64,000 bases of DNA, from the NCBI RefSeq assembly GCF_003353055.1, contig NZ_QKWJ01000013.1, forward strand, positions 78,685-142,684. Direction: 5' to 3'. The notes beneath the pieces are model-generated. The model saw nothing but the letters and a program-made list of their open reading frames with translations. It had not been told where the DNA came from and ran no database searches. Position numbers and translations under genes: made by a program. Below are positions 48,389 to 59,367 of the stretch, one piece after another (position 1 is the stretch's first letter; the number at the start of each line of letters is the position of its first letter). Source of the stretch: Cupriavidus lacunae. Lineage in GTDB: Bacteria > Pseudomonadota > Gammaproteobacteria > Burkholderiales > Burkholderiaceae.

Positions 48389-48695
48389 GCATCTGGCTGG
48401 AGTCGGCAGTTGCTATGGGATGCCCTGTGGGCTCGGAAGGGTCTGCGGGGTTTTTTTTATGGTTCTTTGGCTATGTGGTGTCGTGGCGTGCTTTGCGTGG
48501 CTGATTCGCCGGCTACGCCGGCGAAACAGCCCACGCCCGCCAAGCACGACAACCAACCGCATACCATCACAACCAATCCAACGAAAGCCCCCCTCCGACT
48601 CCCCGCGTGACCCCAGCGCCACCACTGACGACAGGGAGTAAAATCCCCCATCCCCAGCCGCCACGCCTGCGGCCGACCGTTTTCCAGAGGATGCC
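48389..48695. repeat. Intergenic region with a palindromic element after metK
   Basis: About 300 bases without a gene. A T8 run (48452-48459) after a G-rich stretch may end metK transcription. GGCTG-A-TTCGCCGGC-TAC-GCCGGCGAA-A-CAGCC (48499-48531) is a long hairpin whose arms extend further (GTCGTG...CACGAC). The core GCCGGCTACGCCGGCGAAAC is also present at about 7281-7300, beside the long palindrome. The left half is G/T-rich and the right half C/A-rich. Confidence 0.7.
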
Positions 48696-49637
48696 ATGTC
48701 CGAAGCGCCTGTCCTTGCCCCGTCGACCTCAACCCAGCCGCCCGCCGCCGGCCAGCTCAACCTGATCCGCCCGCAGCCGTATACGGACTGGGCCCCCCAG
48801 GTCACGGCCGAAGAACGCGCCACGCTGCGCCGCGAGCTGGAGCAGGGCGCCGTGCTGTACTTCCCGAACCTGAATTTCCGGTTCCAGCCAGGTGAAGAGC
48901 GCTTCCTGGACAGCCGCTATTCCGACGGCAAGTCCAAGAACATCAACCTGCGCGCCGATGACACCGCGGTGCGCGGCGCCCAGGGCAGCCCGCAGGACCT
49001 GGCAGGCCTGTACGCGCTGATCCGCCGCTATGCCGACAACAGCGAGACGCTGGTGCGCACGCTGTTCCCGGAATACATCCCGCACATGATGCGCGCCGGC
49101 ACGTCGCTGCGGCCCAGCGAGATCGCCGGGCGCCCGGTCAGCTGGCGCAAGGACGACACCCGCCTGCATGTCGACTCGTTCCCGTCCAACCCGATGCTGG
49201 GCAAGCGCCTGTTGCGCGTGTTCCACAATATCGACCCGGCCGCGCCGCGCGTGTGGCGCGTGGGCGAGCCGTTCGGTGATTTTGCGCGGAAGTTCGTGCC
49301 CAAGACCCATGGCATGTGGCCGGGGCAGGCGTCGTTGATGAAGCTGCTGCATATCACCAAGCGCAAGCGCTCGGAATACGACCACCGCATGCTGCAGCTG
49401 CATGACCTGGCCAAGGCCGACCTGGATTACCAGGCCAACGTGCCGCAGCAGGAATTCCAGTTCCCGCCGGGCTCGACCTGGATCGTCTTCAGCGACCAGC
49501 TGCTGCACGCCGCCATGCGCGGGCGCGCGATGATGGAGCAGACCATCTACCTGGCACCGCAGGCGATTTCCGACCACACCCACTCGCCCGAGGCAGTGCT
49601 GTCGCGCATGCTCGGGCGCCCGATGCTGGTCTCCTGA
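48696..49637 (+). CDS. kdoO: Kdo hydroxylase family protein
   Basis: 313-residue Fe(II)/2-oxoglutarate-dependent enzyme of the Kdo 3-hydroxylase family, which hydroxylates Kdo in the LPS core. The metal motif HxD is in TRLHVDSFPSNPMLGKRLLRVFHNID, with the distal histidine probably in SDQLLHAAMRGR. Characteristic segments are VLYFPNLNF and LRPSEIAGRPVSWRKDDT. The location near lipid A acyltransferases supports an LPS role. Confidence 0.87.
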   Translation: MSEAPVLAPSTSTQPPAAGQLNLIRPQPYTDWAPQVTAEERATLRRELEQGAVLYFPNLNFRFQPGEERFLDSRYSDGKSKNINLRADDTAVRGAQGSPQDLAGLYALIRRYADNSETLVRTLFPEYIPHMMRAGTSLRPSEIAGRPVSWRKDDTRLHVDSFPSNPMLGKRLLRVFHNIDPAAPRVWRVGEPFGDFARKFVPKTHGMWPGQASLMKLLHITKRKRSEYDHRMLQLHDLAKADLDYQANVPQQEFQFPPGSTWIVFSDQLLHAAMRGRAMMEQTIYLAPQAISDHTHSPEAVLSRMLGRPMLVS

Positions 49638-51041
49638 TCAACGCAGGAGCAGCTGCAGCATCGTTTCGAAGGTTTTGCCGTAAGGCGGCTTGAGCAGGCC
49701 GGCGCCGTTCAGGCTGGCCTGGTGGAACACCGGCTTCACCTTGGAGAAGGTGTCGAAGCCCGCCTGGCCGTGATACGCGCCCATGCCGCTGGCACCGACG
49801 CCGCCAAACGGCAGGCCGTCCTGGGCAATATGGAACAGGGTGTCGTTGACGGTGACGCCGCCGGCGACGGTCTGCTTCATCACATGGCCGATGGCGCCGC
49901 GGTCGCGCTCGAACACGTACAGCGCCAGCGGACGCGGGCGCGCGTTGATGTAGTCCACCGCCTCATCCAGCGTGCGGTACGTCACCACCGGCAGCACCGG
50001 CCCGAAGATTTCCTCGCGCATGGCCGCGACGCCTTCGGGCACATCCAGCAGCAGCACCGGCGGCAGGCGCCGCGCCTGCGCATCTGGCTGCGCATCGGAC
50101 AGCGGCACCACCGTCGCGCCCTGCGCGGCGGCCTCGTCGACCAGCCCTGCCAGCCGCGCGAAATGCCGCGGGCTGATGATGCTGGTGTAGTCCCCGTTGC
50201 GCGCCAGGTCGGGATAGAGCCGCCCCACGCACTGGCGCGCCGCTGCCACCAGCTGCCCGCGCAGGTCTTCCGGCACCAGCACGTAGTCCGGCGCGATGCA
50301 TGTCTGCCCGGCATTCATCAGCTTGCCGACCAGGATGCGCTCCACCGCACGCGGCAGGTCGGCCCCGGCGCCGATGATGGCCGGCGACTTGCCGCCCAGT
50401 TCCAGCGTCACCGGGGTCAGGTTGGCGGCCGCCGCGCGCATCACATGGTGGCCGACCGCGGTCGAGCCGGTGAACAGCAGGTGGTCGAACGGCAGCGCGG
50501 TAAAGGCGCTGGCCACGTCGGCATCGCCATTGATCACCACGATCTCGTCTGGCGCAAAGTGCCGCGGCACCAGTTGCGCGAACAAGGCCGCAAAGCGCGG
50601 CGTGTATTCCGACAGCTTCACCATGGCGCGGTTGCCCGCCGCCAGCGCACCGGCCAGCGGCCCCACCGTCAGGTATAGCGGGTAGTTCCAGGGCACCACG
50701 ATGCCCACCACGCCCAGTGGCTGCGGCACCAGCCGCGAGCGCCCGGGGCGGAACCAGAGGCCGGTGGGGGCGCGGCGCACGCGCATCCAGCGCTTGCCAT
50801 GGCGCAGGGCATCGTCGATGCCGGCCAGGCTCGGGAACACCTCCAGCAGCGCGGTTTCCTGGCGCGGGCGGTTGGTGAAGTCAGCGTGGATGGCGGCGGC
50901 AATTTCGGACTGGTTTTCGGTCACCAGCTGGCGCAGGCGTTGCAGGCGGTCGGCGCGCACGGTCCAGGCGGGCAACTGATCGCGCCGTGACGCGGCATGC
51001 ATCGCACCGAAGACGGACGACAGGTCGGGGACATCTCGCAT
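49638..51041 (-). CDS. Coniferyl-aldehyde dehydrogenase-type aldehyde dehydrogenase
   Basis: 467-residue NAD(P)-dependent aldehyde dehydrogenase without a membrane tail. It has PLGVVGIVVPWNYPLYLTVGPLAGALAAGNRAMVKLSE, FTGSTAVGHHVM, the catalytic glutamate in LELGGKSP, the cysteine in NAGQTCIAPDYVLV and FGPVLPVV. It is most like the CalB/coniferyl aldehyde group, which accepts long-chain and aromatic aldehydes. Neighbouring GMC alcohol oxidase-like and acyl-CoA dehydrogenase-like genes suggest alcohol or lipid oxidation; substrate unproven. Confidence 0.86.
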   Translation of the reverse strand: MRDVPDLSSVFGAMHAASRRDQLPAWTVRADRLQRLRQLVTENQSEIAAAIHADFTNRPRQETALLEVFPSLAGIDDALRHGKRWMRVRRAPTGLWFRPGRSRLVPQPLGVVGIVVPWNYPLYLTVGPLAGALAAGNRAMVKLSEYTPRFAALFAQLVPRHFAPDEIVVINGDADVASAFTALPFDHLLFTGSTAVGHHVMRAAAANLTPVTLELGGKSPAIIGAGADLPRAVERILVGKLMNAGQTCIAPDYVLVPEDLRGQLVAAARQCVGRLYPDLARNGDYTSIISPRHFARLAGLVDEAAAQGATVVPLSDAQPDAQARRLPPVLLLDVPEGVAAMREEIFGPVLPVVTYRTLDEAVDYINARPRPLALYVFERDRGAIGHVMKQTVAGGVTVNDTLFHIAQDGLPFGGVGASGMGAYHGQAGFDTFSKVKPVFHQASLNGAGLLKPPYGKTFETMLQLLLR

Positions 51042-51360
51042 TGCTGCGCTCCTGGGACAAAGGGCGTGCGGGGAAAAATGGGAAGCGGATCGCGTCGGGT
51101 GACGAGGCAGCGGCCCGCGTGTTCCCGCGCACGATAAGTTAGCGCGCCGGCCATGGCAATGGAAGTTTCCTACCAGAAGGGCAATTCAAACGCCCGTCCG
51201 GCGCGCTCGCGCACGTCCCTTGCCGCCATCCTTCTCCACCCATCGGCTCAGCGCCTACACTGAATCTCACGGCTTGCCATCCGCTGGACGGACAGGGGCG
51301 TGCGCACCGGCGCAGCCCGGCTCACGCATGCGCGCCGCCTGCGGACTCGCGGGGAGACAG
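51042..51360. other. Divergent intergenic region
   Basis: About 320 bases between the divergent aldehyde dehydrogenase and GMC oxidoreductase genes. No convincing reading frame, hairpin terminator or known operator was seen; it must hold both promoters. Confidence 0.4.
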
Positions 51361-53040
51361 ATGGAAACCACCTATGACTACGTCATCGTCGGCGCGGGCT
51401 CGGCTGGCTGTGCGCTGGCGGGGCGGCTTGCCGACAGCGGCGACGACACCATCGCGCTGGTCGAGGCCGGGCACCACGATCACCATGTGCTGGTACGCAC
51501 ACCCGCCGGGCTGGCCGCGATGCTGCCGCGTACCGGGGCACGCAACTATGGCTTCCAGACGGTGCCGCAGCCGGGCCTGAACGGCCGCCGCGGCTACCAG
51601 CCGCGCGGGCGCGGGCTGGGCGGCAGCTCTTCGATCAACGCCATGATCTACACCCGCGGCCGGCCCGCCGACTACGACGCCTGGGCCGACGCCGGCTGCG
51701 ACGGCTGGTCATGGGACGACGTGCTGCCTTACTTCCGCCGTGCGGAATGCAATGAACGCCTGGCGGGCAGCGACGAGGATCCGCTGCACGGCGGCAACGG
51801 TCCGCTCCATGTCAGCGACCTGCGCACCCCCAACCCCTTTGCCGAACGCTTTATCGAGGCCGCGCAGCAGGCCGGCTATCCGCGCAACGACGATTTCAAC
51901 GGCGAAGAGCAGGAGGGCGTGGGCTGGTACCAGGTCACGCAGCATGCGGGCGAGCGCTGGAATGCCGCGCGTGCCTACCTGCACGGCGGCAACGTGCGCG
52001 ATCGCGCCTGCAATGGCGGCCGTGCGCGGCTGCACGTGCTGACCGATACGCAGGCGCTGCGCATCGTCTTCGAAGGCCGCCACGCCGCCGGTGTGCTGGT
52101 GATGCGTGACGGCCGCCAGCAGCTGCTGCGCGCGCGCCGCGACGTGATCGTGTGCGCGGGCACGTTCGGCTCGCCGCAGCTGCTGATGGTCTCGGGGGTC
52201 GGCCCTGGCGCGCAGTTGCGCGAGCACGGCATCGGCGTGGTGCACGACCTGCCCGGCGTGGGCGCGAACTTGCAGGATCATCTCGACATCGTGCTGCACA
52301 AGCGCACCGCCGTGCCCGAGCTGTACGGGGTGTCGTTCGGCGGCCTCGCGCGGCTGGTGTCCGAAATGCTGCGCTACCGGCGCGAGCGCACCGGCATGCT
52401 GTCGAGCAACTTTGCCGAGGCGGGCGGCTTCCTGCGCAGCCGGCCGGAACTGCCCGAACCCGACCTGCAGCTGCATTTCGTGGTCGGCATGGCAGACGAC
52501 CACATGCGCCGGCTGAACTTCGGCCATGGTTATGGATGCCATGTCTGCGTGCTGCGCCCGCGCAGCCGCGGCGAGGTGCGGCTGGCCTCGGCCGATGTCC
52601 GGCGCGCGCCGCTGATCGATCCGAAATACCTGAGCGATATGCGCGACCTGGACGATCTGGTCGCCGGCGTGCGCATCGTGCGCAGCATCCTTGTGCAGCC
52701 GCAGCTGGCGTGCTTTGGCGGGCGCGAGCTCTATTCGGCTGGCCTGCGCGCCGACGGCAGCGACGATGCCGCCGTGCGCGAGCTGATCCGCGAGCACGCC
52801 GACACCATCTACCACCCGGTCGGCACCTGCCGCATGGGCATGGATGCGATGGCGGTGGTGGACCCGCAACTGCGCGTGCGTGGCGTGGAGGGCTTGCGCG
52901 TGGTCGACGCGTCAGTGATGCCGACCCTGATCGGCGGCAACACCAATGCGCCCGCGATCATGATCGGCGAGCGCGCGCACGACCTGATCCGCTATGCGCC
53001 GCGCGTGATGCTACGGGTGCTGGAATCGATGGAGGCCTGA
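51361..53040 (+). CDS. GMC-family FAD oxidoreductase (choline/alcohol dehydrogenase-like)
   Basis: 559-residue FAD-dependent GMC enzyme. The N-terminal dinucleotide fold is YDYVIVGAGSAGCALAGRL; GMC signature 1 is GRGLGGSSSINAMIYTRG, signature 2 GTFGSPQLLMVSGVGP, and the catalytic histidine/asparagine region is YHPVGTCRMG and GGNTNAPAIMIGERA. It oxidises an alcohol or choline-like substrate. GGGGAGAC precedes ATG 51361; the longer open frame is rejected. It faces the aidB gene tail to tail, 4 bases apart. Confidence 0.88.
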   Translation: METTYDYVIVGAGSAGCALAGRLADSGDDTIALVEAGHHDHHVLVRTPAGLAAMLPRTGARNYGFQTVPQPGLNGRRGYQPRGRGLGGSSSINAMIYTRGRPADYDAWADAGCDGWSWDDVLPYFRRAECNERLAGSDEDPLHGGNGPLHVSDLRTPNPFAERFIEAAQQAGYPRNDDFNGEEQEGVGWYQVTQHAGERWNAARAYLHGGNVRDRACNGGRARLHVLTDTQALRIVFEGRHAAGVLVMRDGRQQLLRARRDVIVCAGTFGSPQLLMVSGVGPGAQLREHGIGVVHDLPGVGANLQDHLDIVLHKRTAVPELYGVSFGGLARLVSEMLRYRRERTGMLSSNFAEAGGFLRSRPELPEPDLQLHFVVGMADDHMRRLNFGHGYGCHVCVLRPRSRGEVRLASADVRRAPLIDPKYLSDMRDLDDLVAGVRIVRSILVQPQLACFGGRELYSAGLRADGSDDAAVRELIREHADTIYHPVGTCRMGMDAMAVVDPQLRVRGVEGLRVVDASVMPTLIGGNTNAPAIMIGERAHDLIRYAPRVMLRVLESMEA

Positions 53041-53044
53041 TTCG

Positions 53045-54706
53045 TTAGCCTTCGAAGCCGCGCGAAAACACGCGCTTGAGCACGTCGGCATCCGCATCCA
53101 GCGTGCCGAACACACGCCCGTGCTGCCGTCCCAGCCGGCTGGCGACGAACAGTTCCGCACTCTCGGTATCGGCGTGCGCCAGCATCAGCGCGGCCTGCGC
53201 GGTCAGCACCAGTCCCTGCGCAAAGCGGCGCGCGTTGGCTTCCAGCAGTTCGGCGGGCTCGCGCAGCAATGCCTGCAGCGAGGCCAGTTCCGCGCGCACC
53301 GCGGGATGGCCACCGGCGCGGCGCGACAGGTCCTGCAGCAAGCGCGCGGCATCGTCGGGATTGCGCTGGATCGCGCGCAACACGTCCAGGCACATGATGT
53401 TGCCCGAGCCTTCCCAGATCGAGTTGACCGGCGCCTCGCGATACAGCCGCGCCATCGGGCTTTCTTCGACGTAGCCGTTGCCGCCCCAGACTTCCATCGC
53501 TTCGCCGGTGGCTTCCAGCGTGCGCTTGCAGACCCAGAACTTGGCCGCGGGCGTGACCACGCGCTTCCAGGCCGCCGCGAGCGGATCGTCCTCGGCATGC
53601 TCGAAGGCATGGCCCAGTTCCATCATCAGCAGCGTGGCCGCTTCGGATTCCAGCGCCAGGTCGGCCAGCACGTTGCGCATCAGCGGCTGGTCGGCCAGCA
53701 GGCGTCCGAAGGCGCTGCGGTGGCGTGTATGGTGCAGCGCCTGGACGAAGGCCGCGCGCAGGATCGCGGCGCTGCCGATCACGCAGTCCAGCCGCGTGCT
53801 GGTGGCCATCTCGATGATGGTGGGGATGCCGCGGCCTTCCTCGCCGATCAGGATGCCGGTGGCATCGCGGAACTCCACCTCGCTGCTGGCGTTGGAGCGG
53901 TTGCCGAGCTTGTCCTTCAGGCGCTGGATCTGCACCGCGTTCTTGCTGCCGTCGTCGCGAAAGCGCGGCACGAAGAAGCACGACAGCGGGCCGTCTTCGG
54001 CGCCCATGCGCGCGACCACCAGGTGCGCATCGCACATCGGCGCGGAGTAGAACCACTTGTGGCCGGTCAGCGCATATTCCGCGCCGCGGCCTTCGCCGCG
54101 CAGCGCGCGCGCCACGGTGGTGTTGGCGCGCACGTCCGAGCCGCCCTGCTTCTCGGTCATGCCCATGCCGATCATGATCGCGGTCTTGCTGCGCCAGGGC
54201 AGGTCGCGCGCATCGTGCCCGGTCGCGTACAGGCGCGGCTCCAGTTCGGCAAACAGCGCAGTTTCCTTGCGCAACACGGGGATGCTGGCAAAGGTCATGG
54301 TCGGCGGGCACAGCGAGCCGGACTCCACTTGTGCCTGCAGGAAATACCCGGCCGTGCGCGCCGCCCACGCACCCGCGCGCGGCTGCGCGAAGGGCAGGGC
54401 CTGCAGTTGCTGGCTGCGCAACAGGCCCAGCAGCGCGTGCCAGCCCGGGTGAAAGTCCACCACGTCGATGCGCTCGCCGGTGCGGCTGTGGGTGTGCAAC
54501 TCTGGTGTATGGCGGTTGGCGTCGGCCGCCCATTGCTGCACTTCAGGCTCGCCTAGCCGCGCGCCGAACTGCCCGAGCGCGTCGGCATGCCAGCCGCCGC
54601 CAAGGCGTTCCAGCGCGCCGCGCACGGCGCGGTCGCAGCCAAACAGGTTGTAGTGCGCGAGATCCGGCACCTGGTTGAAGACGCGGTGCGTGGCGGCGTC
54701 GGTCAT
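53045..54706 (-). CDS. aidB: AidB-type acyl-CoA dehydrogenase
   Basis: 553-residue flavoprotein matching AidB, the adaptive-response relative of isovaleryl-CoA dehydrogenase, from the N-terminus (HRVFNQVPDLAHYNLFGCDRAVRGALERLGGGW) onward. It shows GMGMTEKQGGSDVRANTT, RLKDKLGNRSNASSEVEF, EVWGGNGYVEESPMARLYREAPVNSIWEGSGNIMCLD and a basic C-terminal domain. E. coli AidB binds DNA and protects against alkylation; whether this copy does is inferred. CAGGAGAC precedes the ATG. Confidence 0.88.
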   Translation of the reverse strand: MTDAATHRVFNQVPDLAHYNLFGCDRAVRGALERLGGGWHADALGQFGARLGEPEVQQWAADANRHTPELHTHSRTGERIDVVDFHPGWHALLGLLRSQQLQALPFAQPRAGAWAARTAGYFLQAQVESGSLCPPTMTFASIPVLRKETALFAELEPRLYATGHDARDLPWRSKTAIMIGMGMTEKQGGSDVRANTTVARALRGEGRGAEYALTGHKWFYSAPMCDAHLVVARMGAEDGPLSCFFVPRFRDDGSKNAVQIQRLKDKLGNRSNASSEVEFRDATGILIGEEGRGIPTIIEMATSTRLDCVIGSAAILRAAFVQALHHTRHRSAFGRLLADQPLMRNVLADLALESEAATLLMMELGHAFEHAEDDPLAAAWKRVVTPAAKFWVCKRTLEATGEAMEVWGGNGYVEESPMARLYREAPVNSIWEGSGNIMCLDVLRAIQRNPDDAARLLQDLSRRAGGHPAVRAELASLQALLREPAELLEANARRFAQGLVLTAQAALMLAHADTESAELFVASRLGRQHGRVFGTLDADADVLKRVFSRGFEG

Positions 54707-54911
54707 GATGTCTCCTGGATCGGTGCTTGCCGTTTGCTTGCATGGTAGATCACGTACACGGTGTTTGAGTGCACCGTTGTCCCCTTGCCGGTGATTTTGC
54801 GGCGCAGCATGCGCGATTCGATACCTTTTTGCACAGGTGTGGCACCACAATCGGCAGGGAACTGGCACTGGCGCCCACCGGCACCTTGTGCTTAAATTCA
54901 CCCCGTTGGAT

Positions 54912-56990
<2,079 letters not shown>

Positions 56991-57086
56991 GGCAGTGACA
57001 GGTAGTACGGGCATGGCCTCGCAACCCATGCCCGCGCATGATCCGCCGCCGCGCAGCGCCCCGCGCGGCGGCACCGATAACAGGAG

Positions 57087-57114
57087 GCCGGACGCGGCCA
57101 CAGTCGCGTCCGGC
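57087..57114. repeat. Intercistronic inverted repeat between thiC and thiO
   Basis: GCCGGACGCG, eight-base loop, CGCGTCCGGC: a perfect 10-bp stem 97 bases after thiC, with no T-run. It could reduce read-through or stabilise the thiC mRNA end. An AGGAGG just upstream (57082-57087) has no start codon at useful distance. Confidence 0.6.
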
Positions 57115-57126
57115 ACAACACCCCTC

Positions 57127-58317
57127 ATGACAGCAGCGCAGTCGTTTGACGTCGCCATCCTCGGGGCCGGTCTTGCCGGCCGCCTGGCCGCCTGGCAACT
57201 GGTCCGCAGCGGCGCCCGCGTGGCGCTGGTGGAGCGGGCCGGCCCGGACGGCGCGGGCTCGGCCGCCTACGTGGCCGCCGCCATGCTGGCGCCGCTGGCC
57301 GAATCGGCCATTGCCGAGCGCCGCATCGTCGACCTGGGCATCGCCAGCGTTGACCTGTGGCGCGCCTGGCTGGCCGAATTGCCGGAGCCGGTCTTCTTCC
57401 AGGAAGACGGCACGCTGGTGGTCTGGCATGCGCGCGACCGCGCCGAGATGTCGCTGTTCACCAGCCGCGTGCGTGCGGTGGCGCCGCCGGAGCTGGTGGC
57501 GCAGCGGCTGCGCACGCTCGACGCCAACGGCGTGGGCGAGGTCGAGCCCGCGCTCTCGGGCCGCTTCCCGCAAGGCCTGCTGCTGGCCGGCGAAGGCCAG
57601 CTCGACAACCGTGGCGCGCTGCGCGCGCTGCTGTCGTGCGCGGTCAGCGAAGGCGTGCATTGCGTCTGGGAGGCCGGCGAAGTCGATGCCGGCTCGCTGC
57701 CGGCGCTGGGCATCCGCGCCGACGTGGTGCTGGACTGCCGCGGCCTGGGTGCGCGCAGCGCATGGCCGGCGCAACCGGGTGGTACCCAGCCGGGGCTGCG
57801 TGGCCTGCGCGGCGAAGTGGTGCGCGTGCATGCCCCCGACGTCAAGCTGCACCGGCCGGTACGGCTGCTGCATCCGCGCTATCCGATCTATATCGCGCCC
57901 AAGCCCAACGACCTGTACGTAATCGGCGCCACCGAGCTGGAAAGCGAGGATGATTCGCCGATGAGCGTGCGTTCCGCGCTGGAGCTGCTGTCGGCGGCGC
58001 ATTCGCTGCATCCCGCCTTCGGCGAGGCGCGCGTACTAGAACTGAACGTGCAGCGCCGCCCGACACGCCCCGACCATCTACCCGCGATCCGCGTGGACCA
58101 GCGCGCGCGCGTGGTGCGCGTCAACGGGCTGTACCGGCATGGCTTCCTGATCGCGCCGGCGGTGACCGAGGCCGCATGCGCGGTGGTGGGCGCGCTGCTC
58201 AAGGGCGATCCCGCGGCTCATGCGGTGCCGGCCGCGTTGCGCTGGCCTGGCATGATCGAGGCCGTGACCGAAGCGCCCGCCGCCACCATGGTCGCCCCTG
58301 GCGGGCTGCTGCACTAA
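57127..58317 (+). CDS. thiO: FAD-dependent glycine oxidase ThiO
   Basis: 396-residue DAO-family flavoenzyme that oxidises glycine to the iminoglycine (dehydroglycine) needed for the thiazole ring. It has the Rossmann FAD motif FDVAILGAGLAGRLAAWQLVRSGARVALVE, then GEGQLDNRGALRALLSCAV, YIAPKPNDLYVIGATELES and RVNGLYRHGFLIAPAVTEA. ATG 57127 is preferred; an ATG at 57013 would add 38 residues across the hairpin. It is followed closely by thiS. Confidence 0.88.
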   Translation: MTAAQSFDVAILGAGLAGRLAAWQLVRSGARVALVERAGPDGAGSAAYVAAAMLAPLAESAIAERRIVDLGIASVDLWRAWLAELPEPVFFQEDGTLVVWHARDRAEMSLFTSRVRAVAPPELVAQRLRTLDANGVGEVEPALSGRFPQGLLLAGEGQLDNRGALRALLSCAVSEGVHCVWEAGEVDAGSLPALGIRADVVLDCRGLGARSAWPAQPGGTQPGLRGLRGEVVRVHAPDVKLHRPVRLLHPRYPIYIAPKPNDLYVIGATELESEDDSPMSVRSALELLSAAHSLHPAFGEARVLELNVQRRPTRPDHLPAIRVDQRARVVRVNGLYRHGFLIAPAVTEAACAVVGALLKGDPAAHAVPAALRWPGMIEAVTEAPAATMVAPGGLLH

Positions 58318-58320
58318 CGC

Positions 58321-58527
58321 ATGAACGACATGGAAATCCTGCTCAACGGCCGACCGCTCGCCCTTGCCGAATCCGCCACGCTGGCGGACGCGGTGAGCGC
58401 GGCGCAGATCGCGCCCCCCTTTGCCGCGGCGGTCAACGGTCAGTTCGTGCCGCGCGGCGCCCACGCCAACACCCCCCTTGCGGCCGGCGACCGCATCGAC
58501 CTCGTGCAACCCGTGACGGGAGGCTGA
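58321..58527 (+). CDS. thiS: Sulfur carrier protein ThiS
   Basis: 68-residue ubiquitin-like sulfur carrier ending in the required Gly-Gly (PVTGG), which is made a thiocarboxylate for thiazole formation. MEILLNGRPLALAESATLADAV is the typical beta-grasp start. It starts 3 bases after thiO and is 3 bases from thiG. Confidence 0.94.
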   Translation: MNDMEILLNGRPLALAESATLADAVSAAQIAPPFAAAVNGQFVPRGAHANTPLAAGDRIDLVQPVTGG

Positions 58528-58530
58528 CCC

Positions 58531-59367
58531 ATGACCTTCGAACCCTCCGAAACCTTGCGCGACCCGTTCGTGCTGTATGGCGAGTCGTTTGACTCGCGCC
58601 TGCTGCTGGGCACCGCGCGCTACCCGTCGCCGGCCACGCTGGAGGCGGCCGTGCAGGCCTCGAAGCCCGCCATGATCACCGTCGCGCTGCGCCGCCAGGG
58701 CGCGGTCGGCGACGGCGAGGGCGGCCAGGCCTTCTGGCAGATGCTCAGGGCCATGGGCGTGCCAGTGCTGCCCAATACCGCCGGCTGCTTCACCGCGCAG
58801 GAAGTGATCACCACCGCGATGATGGCGCGCGAGGTCTTCGAAACGCCCTGGATCAAGCTTGAGCTGATCGGCGACGACTACACGCTGCAGCCCGATACGC
58901 TGAACCTGCCGGCCGTGGCCGAGACCCTGATCAAGGAAGGTTTCAAGGTGCTGCCCTACTGCACCGAAGACCTGGTGCTGTGCCGCCGCCTGCTCGACGT
59001 GGGCTGCCAGGCGCTGATGCCGTGGGCCGCCCCGATCGGCACCGGCCGCGGTGCGGTCAACCCGCATGCCATGCGCGTGCTGCGCGAGCGCCTGCCCGAC
59101 ACGCCGCTGATCGTCGATGCCGGCCTGGGCCTGCCGTCGCACGCGGCGCAGGTGCTGGAGTGGGGCTACGACGGCGTGCTGCTCAATACCGCGGTGGCGC
59201 AGGCTGCCTACCCGGTCAATATGGCACGCGCCTTTGCGCAGGCCGTCGAGGCCGGCCGCACCGCCTACCTGGCCGGGCCGATGCCCGAGCGCGAGGTGGC
59301 GCAGGCCAGCACGCCTGTCGTCGGCATGCCGTTCTGGCACGCCGACAACACGGAGCAGCGCGCATGA
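58531..59367 (+). CDS. thiG: Thiazole synthase
   Basis: 278-residue TIM-barrel enzyme joining DXP, ThiS thiocarboxylate and dehydroglycine to form the thiazole phosphate. The catalytic lysine is in the WIKLELIGDD segment. Other family motifs are SRLLLGTARYPSP, LPNTAGCFTAQEV, MPWAAPIGTGRGAVNP and DAGLGLPSHAAQVLEWGYDGVLLNTAVAQA. The end overlaps thiE by 4 bases. Confidence 0.95.
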   Translation: MTFEPSETLRDPFVLYGESFDSRLLLGTARYPSPATLEAAVQASKPAMITVALRRQGAVGDGEGGQAFWQMLRAMGVPVLPNTAGCFTAQEVITTAMMAREVFETPWIKLELIGDDYTLQPDTLNLPAVAETLIKEGFKVLPYCTEDLVLCRRLLDVGCQALMPWAAPIGTGRGAVNPHAMRVLRERLPDTPLIVDAGLGLPSHAAQVLEWGYDGVLLNTAVAQAAYPVNMARAFAQAVEAGRTAYLAGPMPEREVAQASTPVVGMPFWHADNTEQRA

